From: Carettochelys insculpta
Lineage: Eukaryota > Chordata > Testudines > Carettochelyidae
NCBI RefSeq assembly: GCF_033958435.1
Contig: NC_134160.1
Span: 8,481,001 to 8,545,000 of the forward strand
Direction of reading: 5' to 3'
DNA: 64,000 nt
The first letter of the stretch is position 1; each line of letters begins with the position of its first letter. Made by a program: the position numbers and the translations under genes. Shown piece after piece: positions 12,175 through 24,667 of this stretch. The notes beneath the pieces are model-generated. The model had not been told where the DNA came from. It ran no database searches and saw nothing but the letters and a program-made list of their open reading frames with translations.

Positions 12175-12361
12175 ACCCGCTAATTTTTTTCCTCCATGTG
12201 TGGAATAAATTTTGCTACATGCACCAAAGCACACCGGGATGTGCACCACTTGGAGGAGGAAAAAAAAAAACACCTCGCTGTGAGCATTCCACTAATCAGC
12301 TGGGCAATACCCAAATCTCTCCCGAATGGTCACCCAAGTGCACAGTTCACAGAGAACACTG
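12175..12361 (+). mobile_element. hAT MITE, 'CAGTGTTCCCTCTAA' family, copy 2
   Basis: The interior words ccatgtgtggaataaa, gtgcaccacttggagg, atcagctgggcaatac and tctctcccgaatgg end in gagaacactg at 12361. The left terminus is eroded. Confidence 0.75.
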
Positions 12362-14564
12362 GACAGCCCCTAGCAATGTAATGGGACACCGTGGGGGTGG
12401 CGACAGTTTTGCTGAAGCCAATGCAGGTGACTGCACGCACAGGCTCTCTCCATTGTGCCAACTCACAGATGATACTTTCTGGCCTCTGCTTAGGCAGCTT
12501 TGTGTCTGGAGCTCAAGCTGCAGCAGCCCTGCCTTATATTCTTATGGGCCAAGCTAAAAATCACATAAGCCTGGCACGTGCCATGGGGCTAGACAGCCCT
12601 GTGGCTAGCACCCAGATCCCACCCTGAGACCAACTCAGTCCGGTGCTTAGATGCTCTTCTCCTACTGCAGCATCTGGAGCCAAACCTCCTCTGCACAGGC
12701 AGATGTATGGACTGAAGCCAAGCAGAATCCTGCTGTTCCTTCATGTGCGTCTGGTTCACTTTGGGGAGAATGGTCATCTTTTCACTTCGGAAGGTGAGAA
12801 TCTGGCCCCATTTGGACTCGAACAAAAGACCCCCTGAGCCACAAAGCCACAACGCTCCCAGGCTGGCTGACCATCTCTTTGCGAAGCAAGAGCAGCTTTT
12901 AGATCAGACATCTCTTCCAACGCTGTGACCGTCAGATGGCAAGGCCACTGCAAAGCGATCAACACCTGGACCAGGTCTGATATTCTGTCCACTAGAGGGC
13001 AGTGGTGCACACAGGCACCATCCCAGACACGTTCTATAGTGACATACACGGTGCAAGTGGAGACAAAAGACCGTCTTATGACAAAGACACCAGCCAGGCG
13101 ATTCAGATTCAAGCCACAACTTTGTTGCTCCAGCCTCTTTGTGAATGCATTATGTAGTCTCCTTCTGCCTCAGTTCCCGCCCCCCACCCCCAATAAAACA
13201 GAGGTTGTACTAATGCTTTATTTCCCCATCAATGGTCAGTCTCTCTAAAAATGTGTATGTACAGGGCCTAGCGCAACTGGACTCTGCTCTCAGTGGCAAT
13301 CTCTAGCCATTGTTGTTACGACCTCATGTTTCGGCAGCATTAAGCCAACTCTATTCCAAAAGAACAAACAGCCAGTCATTTTATGCAATTAATTAGCACA
13401 CTGAGTTAGCCAACCATGAATTCATCAGCAAGCTGTCATTTTCCTACACGTTTGCTGGGCACCACTGTCGTCCCCTGCCCCTCCCCGCCCCTGTAATTTG
13501 GAAGGACGTCCATCTTGCACGAGTGCCTCGTCTCCTCCCACTGCTCTCGGAAGAGTCATCCCTGAGGTTTGGAGTCATAACGGCCTTGACAAGTTCCAAA
13601 TAAAACATCTCCACTAATGTGCTCCATAACCACCTATTGCAACAGCAAAGGAACCTTCTGTCACATTAAACTAGCCATCAAGGGGCAAGCTGGAGTGAAC
13701 ATACCATTCGCTCAGTGCCTGCCAGGAAAGTCAGCATTCTCCGTTTGAAATCAGAGCCAACATTACTTTTTAAACCGTCTCAGCCTCTCCCACAACACAC
13801 AAAATCCGTTGCATCTAAAACACGCATGCAGAGGACAGTTGTATAGCTGCAAATTTATTGTAGCTCGCCTTGGTTTCTAGCTGTCCGGCCCCTTGGCTTT
13901 TTAGACCCTGGCAATTTGAGCTGGAGTGTTTCAGTTGTCCAGTTGCCAATCAAAATATTTGAAGGAAATGTTTATTTTCTTCTCGAAATCACACCAGCTG
14001 CTGCACTAAATGAATAAGCCCATTTAGATGTAAGAATTTAACCTTTGTAAGATGGAATCGAGTGCCCAACTACGGCAAAATTGGACCCGATCGGCCAGCG
14101 GAAATGTCAATGTTTTGGATGGGCAATTGGGGAAGTGTGGAATGTGTATTAAATAAAAGCCATGTAGAGGTCAAACCCTGAGTACTAATGTCACTGTCTC
14201 GTAGTTGGGAGCTGTCTGTCATTGGGATGGTGCGGAACAGCAGGCCAACTACACATCCTGTCATTTAACTGTGCTACTGCAAGATGTACTCTTTAAAGCT
14301 CCCCCCCGGCCTTGCTTTAGTTTTCAAAGCCTTTCCTAGGTAAAACAAGGGTGCTCAACAATGACAGAGCGGCTTGATTGTCACAACAATGGAGGCCTTT
14401 TCTGGAGTTGATGGTGAGGAGTTAAATGGGCGAAGTGGTAACAAATGCCTGCTTAGCAGTAGGAAAGCGCCAGTGGGTCAGCCTTGGGAGCTGGCTCATG
14501 AGGCGCAAACATGGGGAGGTTTCGTGGGGAGGTTCGTGTCAGGCAGCAGAGCAGATGCACCTAA

Positions 14565-15103
14565 CATAAGAATATAAGAACAACCCTATTGGGTCAGACC
14601 AAAGGTCCATCTAGCCCCTCGTGCCGTTCCCCAACAACGGCCAATGCCAGATGCCTGAGAGGGAATGAACAGAATAAGCTGGACAGCCCCTAGCAATATA
14701 ATGGGATGCCGTGTGGGAATCACCGGGTAATGAGAATCACCAAGTGATCCATCCCATGTCACCCCTTCCCAGGTTCTGACAAACAGAGGCTAGGGACAAC
14801 ATCCCTGCCCATCTTGGCTAATAGCCATTGCTGGATCTAACCTCCAAGAATTAATCTAGCTCATTTTTGAACCCTGTTAAAGTCCTGGTCTTCACAACAT
14901 CCTCTGGCGAGGAGTTCCACAGGTTGATTGTGTGTTGTGTTTAAAAATACTTCCTTTTGTTGGTTTTAAACCTGTTACCTATTAATTTCATTTACTGACT
15001 CTTAGTTCTTGTTTTATGGGAACAAGCAAATAACTTTTCCTTATTTTACCTTCTCTACACCAGTCATGATTTTATAGACCTCTATCATATCCCCCTCGCC
15101 TAA
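14565..15103 (-). mobile_element. CR1 LINE 3' fragment, interrupted
   Basis: The 3' terminus is at about 14565 (minus strand: GTTCTTATATTCTTATG), preceded by the typical 'gggtcagaccaaaggtccat' complement. The 'cctctggcgaggagttccac' and 'tttatagacctctatcatat' blocks follow. The body is cut at TAA by a MITE at 15104-15554. A short continuation, ctcctctttctaaactc, follows at 15558-15576. Confidence 0.85.
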
Positions 15104-15554
15104 GGCTACGGTTACACTACAGTACTCTGTTGACAGAAGTCACTGTCCAAAGAGATTTCCCAACAAAACTTAGGTCAACAAAGTGCAGCCATACACAAAA
15201 GCCAATCGGAAGAGCACTCCGCTCTGTTGACAGAGCAGCTGAACTGCCCAGCTGCTCTCTCAACAAAACAGACACGCAGAAGCACAGCAGACAGGGCTGC
15301 CCATTGTTTTGGGTGCCCTGCCTGCCAAGAGAGGGCCCCCCCCGCAACCCCCAGAGTGTCCACACAGCTTTTTTGTCAATAGAATCTGTTGACAGCATTT
15401 GTTACGCCGCATGGCTGAGAGGAAGAAAACTGCCAGCAAATGCAGAGTTTGTCGACAAACTGTCAACAAAATGCATTTTGTGTGTGGGCCTTTCACCAGT
15501 TTTGTTGACAAAACCAGGGTTTTGTCATCCAAACTCGCTAGCGTAACTATAGCC
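15104..15554. mobile_element. Harbinger-like MITE, 'GTTGACAGA' type, inserted in CR1
   Basis: The left end is TAA then GGCTACGGTTACACTA. The right end is TAGCGTAACTATAGCC then TAC. The termini are inverted with about three mismatches. The interior is rich in ttgttgacaaa, tgtcaacaaaa and tttgtcgacaaa. It shares ends with the other MITEs but has an unrelated interior. A second copy is at 61311-61721. Confidence 0.85.
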
Positions 15555-15576
15555 TACAGCTCCTCTTTCTAAACTC

Positions 15577-15836
15577 TAATCTGAAATAGGCTCCATTGTG
15601 TGTGGACACACTATTTCAGGGTAAGTTTTGCTTATTTTGGGGCTTCCCTGTAGCATAGACATGTTAGTCCGGAGTAGTAACAGAGAGATAGCCGTGTTAG
15701 TCTATAGTCTATCTAAACAAAAAAGCAGTCCAGTAGCATTTGGTTAGTCTTTAAAGTTTAGAATTAAATGGTTTAGTTCAGAATTAAGAACTCTGCAACA
15801 AGTTATTCCGGAGTAACTCTGTAGTGTAGATATACC
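15577..15836. mobile_element. Partial Harbinger-like MITE, reversed copy of the 2962 type
   Basis: The segment 'taatctgaaataggctccat' reads as the reverse complement of the middle of the 2962-3385 element. The end 'ttccggagtaactctgtagt' followed by gtagatatacc is the complement of its left terminus. It is internally deleted and carries a nested dispersed repeat at 15678-15756. Confidence 0.7.
15678..15756 (+). repeat. 'TAGCCGTGTTAGTCTATAG' repeat nested in a MITE
   Basis: The order agatagccgtgttagtcta, aacaaaaaagcagtcc, agtagcatttggttagtctt is one subtype of the reptile repeat seen at 26922, 29272, 45903 and 48256. It splits the MITE at 15577-15836. Confidence 0.7.
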
Positions 15837-16813
15837 TGGAGCGCATGTTTTCAGAGAACTATCCACAATGGCTCAAAGCTCTCTCTTGCATGGTAATAAC
15901 TAATTTAGTCCTCATCATTTTACATGTAGAGTTGGGATTATGTTTTCCAACGTGCATTACTTTGCATTTACCACCGTTAACATTCATTTGGTTGCCCAGT
16001 CCCCGAGTTTTGAGATCCATTCAACGCTCTTCTGCATCTTCTCTGAAGAGCATCTAGCAGTCCCCAATGTGCCTTGCTGCTTTTTGTGGCCTGCAGCATT
16101 GCCACAGAACCTGATCACCTGCTGAGTAGGAACATGCTGGGGAGTGGTGTCAGGCCCTGCTGCGGAGGTGTGATTGCCACAGGTGCAGACATACCTATGC
16201 TAGCTTTGGTCTAGTGAGTGCCACTTAAGTATATACCCACTTTGCTGCAGCAGCTTCACTGCCATTTGTTATTGGCGTTAGCTAGCTCAGGTGTGTCTGC
16301 ACATGCTCCAGGTGCACCTTTACCTGAAGCACAGAGGTGTGTTAAATGACAGCTCGGAGCACATGGGGGACAGGAACTCCACTGGTGACTATGTGAATAG
16401 TTTAAGTTACAAGGAGGAAGGGATTATTTTGGGGCTATGGGAAATCCCTGGGGTATAAATAATGTAGAAAACACAGCTTACAATGAAGGCTAATGGGCAA
16501 TGGCAAAGATGGAATGCTTTGTATTGTGCGTTATTTAATGGTTACTGGGTAAAACTGTCAACTTTTCCATATGGTGATTTATAAGACCAGGGTCCATTTT
16601 CAAGAACAAATTAGGTACATAGGGTGGCATTCGCAATGGCCTTTAAGTGCCTAACTCCCAATGAAACAACAGGAGCTGGGTGCCTAAATACTTTTGTGAA
16701 CCCTGTTGGTGTTTTGAAAATGCTGTCCAGTGTAAAGTGGCATGAGCCTCATTTTATAGCTGGGAAAACTGAGGCATTGCCCAGTAACAGGGCTTCCCCA
16801 AGCATATCAACTC

Positions 16814-16833
16814 GTGTGTGTGTGTGTGTGTGT
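16814..16833. repeat. (GT)n microsatellite
   Basis: This is a run of ten GT units, following 'catatcaactc'. Confidence 0.95.
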
Positions 16834-17456
16834 AAATGTAGGCATACACAACACTGCTGATATATTCAGAGAGCCATAGGTGCTGGAACTAGGGATGCAG
16901 GGGTTGATGCAGCAACCTTTGAGTTGGGGGAGTTTCCATTATATACAAGTTTTACAATTTGGCTCTGTGTCGCCCAGCACCCTCATTATACAAATTGTTC
17001 AGACTGCTCCCCCCACCACTCCCCCAATAGAGGGCAAGAGATTAATGGAACCCTTGATAATGTTTTATAAAGATTTTGTTCAACACAAGCTGCGCGATAT
17101 GTGTATGTACGTGCCTCGCAAAATTGACACGAAAAATCCAGACCAGGAGAGAAAAACATCTACTTTCCTACCACATGGCATGATGATTGATGACAATGTA
17201 AACAGGAATGATATTTTACACTTCTGTATATAATATGTATGAGAGAGACAGAGAGAGGCTGGGAAGAGAACAGCTTCTCAAGAGCTGGCTTTGCCTTGGA
17301 TTTCTGTTTTTCTCTTTCTAAAATTTGTTCTCCTTGGAACTAAATTGTCTTCCAACATTCTGCTTCTCTCTCTTCTCTTTTGTACTCAAGAAAGGCTGTT
17401 CCACTGGGGAGCGGGGGCAGCAGGTGGGCCACAGAGAGACAGTTTGCTCTCTAGAC

Positions 17457-17724
17457 CAGTGGTTCCCAATCTGAGTCCGCAGACCCCCAGTTGCAGGAGA
17501 GCCGTGAAAAAAAAAAAGATCCTAGGAAATGAGTTTGAATAAATTGCAATGTTACAATCAATTATTATTTTTACATGGAATATGTCTGAATAATGTTATG
17601 AATGGCTGTCCAAATATCTGTGTTGTGGTTTCCTTTTTCATTTAGAATTGGCTTTGATAAGGGTCCACAAACAGTTTTGGGGTGGATTGGGGATCTGCAT
17701 TAATGAAAAGGTTAGGAACCGCTG
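17457..17724. mobile_element. hAT MITE with CAGTGGTTCCCAA ends and 8-bp TSD
   Basis: The left end is CAGTGGTTCCCAATCTG and the right end AGGTTAGGAACCGCTG. It is flanked by CTCTAGAC on the left and CTCTAGAT on the right, an 8-bp duplication with one change. The interior has no open frame. A related copy is at 44568-44825. Confidence 0.85.
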
Positions 17725-18408
17725 CTCTAGATTATCAGCTTATCCATCTTTCTAGAGAGGATTTCAAACCCTCCCTAAAAACTTCAATTTGATGGTTACT
17801 TGTCACCTCTCTTATCTCTGAGCAAATTCATTTGCTTTCAAGTTAGAGGCAACAAAGAAGAAAAGGTGAATGTTGCTGGAGAGAAAAGAGAGCAGAGTTT
17901 ATTTTGGGGCACTGAAAAGCCAGAGTGTGAACAGCGTCCGTTGCAAGAACCAGCAAAGCGGTTGTTCTGTATCTGATATAACTAACTCATGAACTGCATG
18001 TGATTACTTCCTCTGCTGTGTCTGAAGCACCATATGGTTTATCTGAGCATCTCACTTTCTAGCTCATAAAGAACATTTATGACCTGAAGCCTTTGGTTTT
18101 TATAAATGTCTTGAAGGTAATATAGATGCATAAGCACGCACAGAGCCCTCCGACCTACTCACCCAAATCAGCTTCTTTGCTCCCAGGTCTTACAGGTCAT
18201 TCTACCAGAGTCCTACAATATTCAGGTACTTCATTCCCATTGCAGTCTATGGGAATTAGATACCTAAGCGCGTTTGTTGAACTGGGCTTGGGTTGTCGTC
18301 AGTATCCTAGACTACATTTCACTCTGCACTTGTATTGCAAAGGGTAGCAAAGCCCTGACTGACTGGGATTTGTAATCCGGCCACAGGTCAATACACAGAG
18401 GTGTAGAT

Positions 18409-18606
18409 CAGTGGGACCTATAAGCTGAGCGCTTGGGCAGCCACCCACGAGAGCTGCAGGTGCTGCCCAGTGGATTAGCAGAGCGCCCACAGCCATCCAC
18501 AGTGGGCAGTGTATGTTTCTATTGGTGGTGGATGGCTGCACATGCCTTGGTGCACATAAGATTTATTCCGCCCATGGATGGAAAAAAATTAGACGGAACC
18601 TTGCTG
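18409..18606 (-). mobile_element. hAT MITE, 'CAGTGTTCCCTCTAA' family, copy 3
   Basis: This is a reverse-orientation copy. It starts cagtgggacctataagctga and passes through ctattggtggtggatggctg and ttattccgcccatgg. It ends ttagacggaaccttgctg. Confidence 0.8.
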
Positions 18607-19556
18607 CAGACCCTCCAAGGAATGCCATGATGATATGGGTGGCAAGTGGAAACAATTTATTAGGTAACACTCGTTTTGCTCTATGGCCCCAAACCTGCTC
18701 CAGAACACGGGCCTGACTACTGACTTCACGGCAGATCTTATCTTCTGGGGCGTGGAGGGGACTTGACTCAATGACCTCAGGTGGTCTCCCTAGGATTCTA
18801 TGAGGGGGCTGGACTAGGAGATCTCAATGAAGCCTCAAGACCGAAATCAGTGGGGACTGAAGGAAAGCCTGATCCTGATCATTAAAGCTCCTACGGCCCC
18901 TCAGCACACTGACTTTCATTTGGGCGGATTGCATTCTGTCACACGCAGCTGCAGACGCCGGGTGTGCTTCATTTCACTTCTGAACCTGCTGCTTGCAAAC
19001 AGCTGCTGCCCTCCAATCCGCCATTGACTGCACCTCTGTAGTGGGTGACTGACCCGCTCCCCCTCCACGTAGTCGTCCTTAAACAAAAGCGCTACCCTGC
19101 TTAAGTCCAATTATCGTATCTCGCAACGATGCTGTATTCCTTTCCTCTGTTGTTTTTCATCTTTGACCTTTTTAGGCCAGATTAACTCAATGCACTTCAG
19201 GGAATATTGTCTAATGAGCGATAACAATTCATTGGACTGGAAGAGCAGTTTAAAGACACAGGGATGTCAGAGATAGAAAGAAACCCGGAAACCCATCTTG
19301 GTGTGTTCCTTCCTTTGAGGCCAAAGTCGTAGCCCACTCTATATTTTCTCCCCACTAATTCTTGCCTAACTTCCTCTAGAAACAATTTAGCAGCTGCCCA
19401 GGGTAGAATGATTTTAGCCATTAAGAGACAGACATTTTAAAGAAGCCATAAGTCAACCTCGATGGGCTTTTGCAGGATTAAGGAGCAGAAATTCAATGTA
19501 TTTGCTAGGAATATAATGTAGAGATTAACCTCAGAACAGCCCTCATTGCATTTCTG

Positions 19557-19836
19557 AGGCTGTGTCTATACTATCGCTGCTACAGTAGCCCTGCTAGGGC
19601 GCTCCAGCTGGGACGCTGTGGTGGCATAATTTGGACGTGTGGTACTTCAGCAGAAGGAGGTTTTCTGTTGAGGTAGTTAGTCCTTCTTTCTGAGAGGTGG
19701 AAGTAGTCTTCAGTTGACCCAGCCCCTGCACACTGGGGAGATAGACTGACCTAACCGTAGCATTCAGGGTGTAACATTTTTCATAGCCCAAGTAACATAG
19801 CTAGGTCAAGCTAATTTTCCTGCATAGTCCAGGCCT
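19557..19836. mobile_element. Harbinger-like MITE, 'GCTACAGTAGC' type
   Basis: The left end GAGGCTGTGTCTATACTA and the right end TGCATAGTCCAGGCC are diverged inverted termini of the shared MITE type. The interior (gctgctacagtagccctgct, then gtggtggcataatttggac) differs from the other classes. Confidence 0.6.
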
Positions 19837-19850
19837 GTAACACTGGCTAT

Positions 19851-20038
19851 CAGCATGCAACAATCCCTCTTTTCCATCCGCAGGCAGAATAAATTTTGTT
19901 ATGTGCACAGAGGCATGTGCAAATGTGCACCACCAATAGAAACACACAACCCAGCCGTGGGTACTCTGCTAACCAGCTGGGTGGCAACAGCGATGCTCCT
20001 GAGCAGCCACCCAAGCACACAGCTTGCAGGGAACACTG
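19851..20038 (+). mobile_element. hAT MITE, 'CAGTGTTCCCTCTAA' family, copy 4
   Basis: The segments gcaggcagaataaatttt, gtgcaccaccaatagaaac and accagctgggtggcaac are followed by an intact right end, cagggaacactg. Confidence 0.8.
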
Positions 20039-20184
20039 CTAGCAGGCTAGGCCAAGAGACCTATTAAAAGTAATACAGTATTTTACAAAGATCAATAAAG
20101 AGTATGCAGAGGGGCAGAGGAAAAGATTTACTTTAAGTGCATATGGTAAAGCATCCTGCTGTGGTCTTGCACTCATGGACAACT

Positions 20185-20362
20185 AGAACCGGAAGGGACC
20201 TGCAGAGGTCATCACGCCCCTTCCCCTGCAATCATGGCAGGACCAGGCACCATCTAGACCATCCCTGATGGATGTTTGTGTAATTTGCTCTTAAAAATCT
20301 CCAATGATGGAGATGTCACAACTTCTGGGGCAATTTATTCCTCATCTGTCCTTGAAAACTTG
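20185..20362 (-). mobile_element. CR1 LINE 3' fragment
   Basis: The segments 'gaaccggaagggacctgcag', 'ttaaaaatctccaatgatgg' and 'ggggcaatttattcctcatc' on the plus strand are the complement of the last coding and 3' part of a CR1 copy. Confidence 0.65.
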
Positions 20363-21462
20363 CCCTGGTTTAAACTCAGTTGATTTAAAATTAACCTGGT
20401 GTGAAGCCCTAATGTCAGGCCCACTGAGAAGGGAGGAGGACGGTGGGAGGAAGCGGGCAGTTGCACAAGGGCCTGGCGTTTTGAAAGGGCCCAGAGCTCC
20501 AGCTACCCCTCACTGTGAAAATGCCTCAGCAGTGTTAAGGGCTGACTGATCTAGGCCCTGCTCATCCATTCTTGGCCCCACCCCTTCCACTCGTGGCTCC
20601 GCCCCTTCCAGGAGTGCAGTGCTGGGCCTCCCTCCCACCTTGCTCTGGGGCTCTGCTGCCTAACGTAGCCACACCTGTGGCGGGATTCGCAAAAGCACGC
20701 AGCTTTGGCCTGGCCATCCTTCCAGTGAAGTCGAGGGCAGCAAAGTCAGGTTTGCAAATTGCCAAAATACACCAGGCCAATGTAAACTGGCAGGGGGGCG
20801 CTAAACTGGTTTAAGTGCATTTACACAAAGGGGTGGCACTGGTTATACCTCAATCAGTTGCATGAAACCAGTGCAATTTTTCTAGTGGAGAAAAGACCTG
20901 GGTCTCCCCTGTCCTTTCCTGGGGAACTGCAAGGGATGTGACTTAGATGTTATTTTTATTTTGGGGCCTCGAAGAGCATCCCATTTGTGCAGGCAGTGAG
21001 TTTGTGTCCCCTCTGTTACCCACCCCACTCCCTATTGCAGGCAGGAGAGTCTCACCCCGGCCCGCTACCCTGTGAACTCCTCAGGGCAGAGGCTGTCACC
21101 TGTTACATGTTTGAACAGCACCCTTGGTCCCGATCTGGACTGCAGCGGTCCAATGGCAAGCAAAGTGGGGGTTTTATCTGCCTTGTGCGGATTTTAGGGG
21201 ACTCTGCATTATTGCATGTAATTTTTGCCGTCCTACAGTAAACCCTGTGTATGTGTGCCTCAGTTTCCCCAGGCACTGCACCAAACACTGAGAGGGTGAT
21301 GGGAATTTCAGGTATGACGTTCACTGACTGAGGCTGTCCCAGTGGTCTTGCACATAGACAATGGCGGATGCCCTTTGCAACCTGGGGGCTGGGTGACACC
21401 TTTTTCCGAGGAAGGAGAAAAAAGAGAGAGGAGGGGCTAGCCTGAGGCAAGAGGGGAGGCTG

Positions 21463-21465
<3 letters not shown>

Positions 21466-21502
<37 letters not shown>
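21466..21502. repeat. (GT)n(GA)n microsatellite
   Basis: A GT run up to about 21494 continues directly into a short GA run. Confidence 0.95.
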
Positions 21503-21503
<1 letters not shown>

Positions 21504-23939
21504 TCTAGAGTGGCTTGGGGTGCAGGGAGTGGGACTCAGCCCTAGCTCTGAGCCCCCATTTCCCCAAGCTGGATTGCACTGACTGTTTCTGGTTCCTGTG
21601 CTGGCACATCTGTGCTAGGCTGCATCCCTGTCAACTAATAAACCTTCTGGTCTGTGTTGGGTGACAGTCACATCAGCCTGTGGATGGGGGTGCAGGGTCT
21701 GGTGACCCCCACACTTGGGTGACAGGATGCTACCACTTTCTGCCTGCGTCTGTGGGCAGTTGGAAACAATCGCTCTGAGAGATGGGGGCCTACTCCCCGG
21801 ATCTTCCTGGGCCACTTGACTCTGAAACTGTTCTTGGGCTTGCTTCACAGCTTCCATCGTTAGTTATTTCGTGCTGACCGTTTTAGGCAAGCTACTGCAC
21901 CACTGTTGGACACCCACGCTGGCATTGGTGTTGGGTGGATGTAGCACTCTCCAAAGCTAACCAGGGCAAGGAATGAGGAAATCAAACTCCCCTTTACTAT
22001 ATTTGAAGTCACTTCCACTCCCCAGCCAAACCAGGGAAGAAAGAGCTGATCCATCTCCATCCCCCACGTCCCACAGTGCCTCCCTTGCCTTATGGTCACC
22101 TGGGGTACCACAACGGATTCCCCTGGCAACGAAAACTCCTAAATCCCATCGCACTGCAAAACACCCTCCTTCTCCCCCAGCAGCTTGTGTGAGGCAGTCA
22201 TGACGCCTCAGTCCCAAACTCGGCAGCACCCTAAAAATGTGGGTGGAGGGGGGGGCAATATTTTATTCAATAATATAAAGTTAGCTTAATCTCAACACAG
22301 AAAAATCCAAAGGGAACCTGCGGTGACTGTGCAGGGCAGAGGCACCAATAAACAAGGTGACAAGGAGGCGTGAGACCTAATCCAGGGGTCCCTGCAACTT
22401 CATGTACCTCTAGTGAGCTGCAGTGGGGCAGGGCCTCTCCCAAGATCCATTTGTTACCCAGCTAACATCTCGGCTTATGAGTCCTCGCCAAGTGACTCTC
22501 ACTGTACTGCCGCAATAGCCTGGTCTTGTGGGAGGACTGCCTTAAGGATAAGTCCTCGGACTTGGATATGGGCTCTAGTCCTGGCTCTATCACCGATTTA
22601 CTGGTGACCTTGGACAATCACCACATTGCTCTGTGCCTCAGTTTCCCCAGGTACAAAATAAGGCCATTAATTGCTTCCAAGCTTGGAAGGGGCCGCTAAT
22701 CATCTCTCCTGAACTTCCACCTAGTGCAAACCGTTGACAGCAATGAGCTCGCAGGGCTGCTAGTTTGGGTTGGGTTTAAAGCCCTTCTTAGATGTGAAGT
22801 GCGAGACACCATGGACCCGATTCTCACAGGTGCTGAGGGGCTCCCACTGACACCAGCTGAGGCTGCTCCATGCTTTTAAAAGCCACCACCCATCACTTTG
22901 TCGAAGACCAGTAGCACACAGCACCCGTTGAGCCACCTCTCAATGAAGTCAATGGGAAGAGTCCCCTTAGCACCAGAGGGACTGGAGCTGAATCCAGTTT
23001 GCTCCCATTTGGGTGCACACCAGCAAGTGGTCAGCCAACCCGGGGAAACAATTTTGAAACAGCCAACAAGAAATGACAAGGTTGCTTGTTTTCAAAGGAG
23101 TTTCCTTCACCCCATCCCCCACAACAACTGATACTGGTGAGAACCATGTCAGTTATGCTGCCGTGAGTCATTCATGAAGCCCCCACCGCCCTGGGGCCCT
23201 GACAGAAGGTGGAGGAAATGTGTTGCAAGTCCATGTATAAATCATGTCACGCTTTGCTTTGTCACTGTCTTTGGCGCGAGGGGACAACTGCTTGAGGTTT
23301 GTTCTGTGTTTGGGGCAGAGTGGCAGTTTGCAATAAGGGCCAGTCTTGTCGCAGCTCTAGAAAGGTAGAAAATTCCACGTACAAAAGCCAAATTCTACAA
23401 GATGAAAGGCAACCTGCCCTGTCTGCTTCTTTTACGGCGCTGCTGGAAAAGCCAGAGGCACCAGTTTGGGGTTTGTCAATCCATCTCTTACGTCCTCCTC
23501 ATTACTTTCAAAAGCCACCGTTTCGGCAGCAACAAGATGCCTTGTTCTCAGTTGGCCCCCAAGGCCTGGCTAGGTCGAGGTCAGGGGAGGGCATTTGTTC
23601 CCCAATCTTGGAGCTGATTCTGTGCTCACCTCGCTCCCCAAGATGCTGATGGCCCCACCAAGACCAGTTCCAACAGCCAGGGGGTGCACGGGTGCTGAGA
23701 TGTCCTTTCTTCCCTGACCATGGTGACACTTCCACAGTGCTGATATCACAGGAAAAAAATCTCCCGTGACAGTGTAATCCTCAAATCTGGATCCCCCGGG
23801 GCTGAATCTATTATGTGTCACTTTGGTCTTGTCCTCACGTGAAAATTAATCCAGAGCAAGGTGAGGCATGAATTTAAAGCAGATTAACGATTTCTGATTA
23901 ACGGCACCTGTGGACACTTTTCTTCCTCGATTCCTTATT

Positions 23940-24050
23940 GTCAGGACAGGTCTAAACTTACATGCAGTTCAGCACTGCGGCAATCGATCCCTGAGGGTTG
24001 ATTTAGTGGGTCTAGTAAAGACCCACTACATTGACTGCCAATTGCTTTCC
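23940..24050. mobile_element. Partial MITE with internal palindrome
   Basis: The segment 'tctaaacttacatgcagttc' is followed by a near palindrome around 'gtgggtctagtaaagaccca'. This is an incomplete copy of another GTCTACACTTAC-type MITE. The right end is missing. Confidence 0.45.
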
Positions 24051-24459
24051 CATCTACTCCACTACTCCACCAGCAAGGCCTTCCCTAAGGGATTGCGGGA
24101 CCTGGGACAAGTGACCTGTATGCGGGCCCCTTCTTTAACCTTTTTTATACAGGTGAAATCTGGGTACGGTGAACTTCAATGGCACCTGCTGGCTGCAGGT
24201 TAAATATTGAAAATGGCCAGCTGCATAATTATAATGTTGTTATATTGTAGCTCTTTTTTATAATTATAATTAAGTTAATCTAATTAAAAAAGTCTCACTG
24301 ATCATGAGCAGTGTCACACCGCTTGTATTCTGAAATCCATCTTCCTTTCTGCAAACTCTGTTGTCAGGTGCTGGGAATCCAGGTTGGATGCTACTGCCTT
24401 CTCAGAGGACGAAATGGCAAGACCACCCAGCCTCTCTTAAGATATCGCTGGCTGTAGGT

Positions 24460-24667
24460 GGTTTTCCGTGTAAGCTATGTCCTTGTGCGGCCCCTCAGGA
24501 GGAGAGATTCAAATGCTGCCCAGCTGCTTAACCGAGCACCCACAGTTGGGTTTTGTTTCTGCTGGTGGTGCACATTCTCCCATGCCTCAGTGCACAGAAA
24601 AAAATATGCCACACATGGACTGAAAAAAAATCCATGCATGGATTGAAAAGATTAGGGGGAAGGTTGG
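24460..24667 (-). mobile_element. hAT MITE, 'CAGTGTTCCCTCTAA' family, copy 5, with TSD
   Basis: This reversed copy is flanked by the identical 8-mer CTGTAGGT at 24452-24459 and 24668-24675, a perfect hAT-type target duplication. The interior passes through ttctgctggtggtgcaca and catgcctcagtgcaca. A small extra tract of 'catgcatgg' words lies near the right end. Confidence 0.8.

Noticed and set aside
12770..12845. Possible tRNA-like promoter on the minus strand (TGGCTCAGGGG then GTTCGAGTCC)
   Set aside because: The A-box and B-box words are only about seven bases apart, far too close for a tRNA or an intact SINE. No cloverleaf can be drawn.
15117..15546. Open frames of 90-138 codons on both strands
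   Set aside because: They coincide with the inverted-repeat MITE at 15104-15554 and have no protein-like features.
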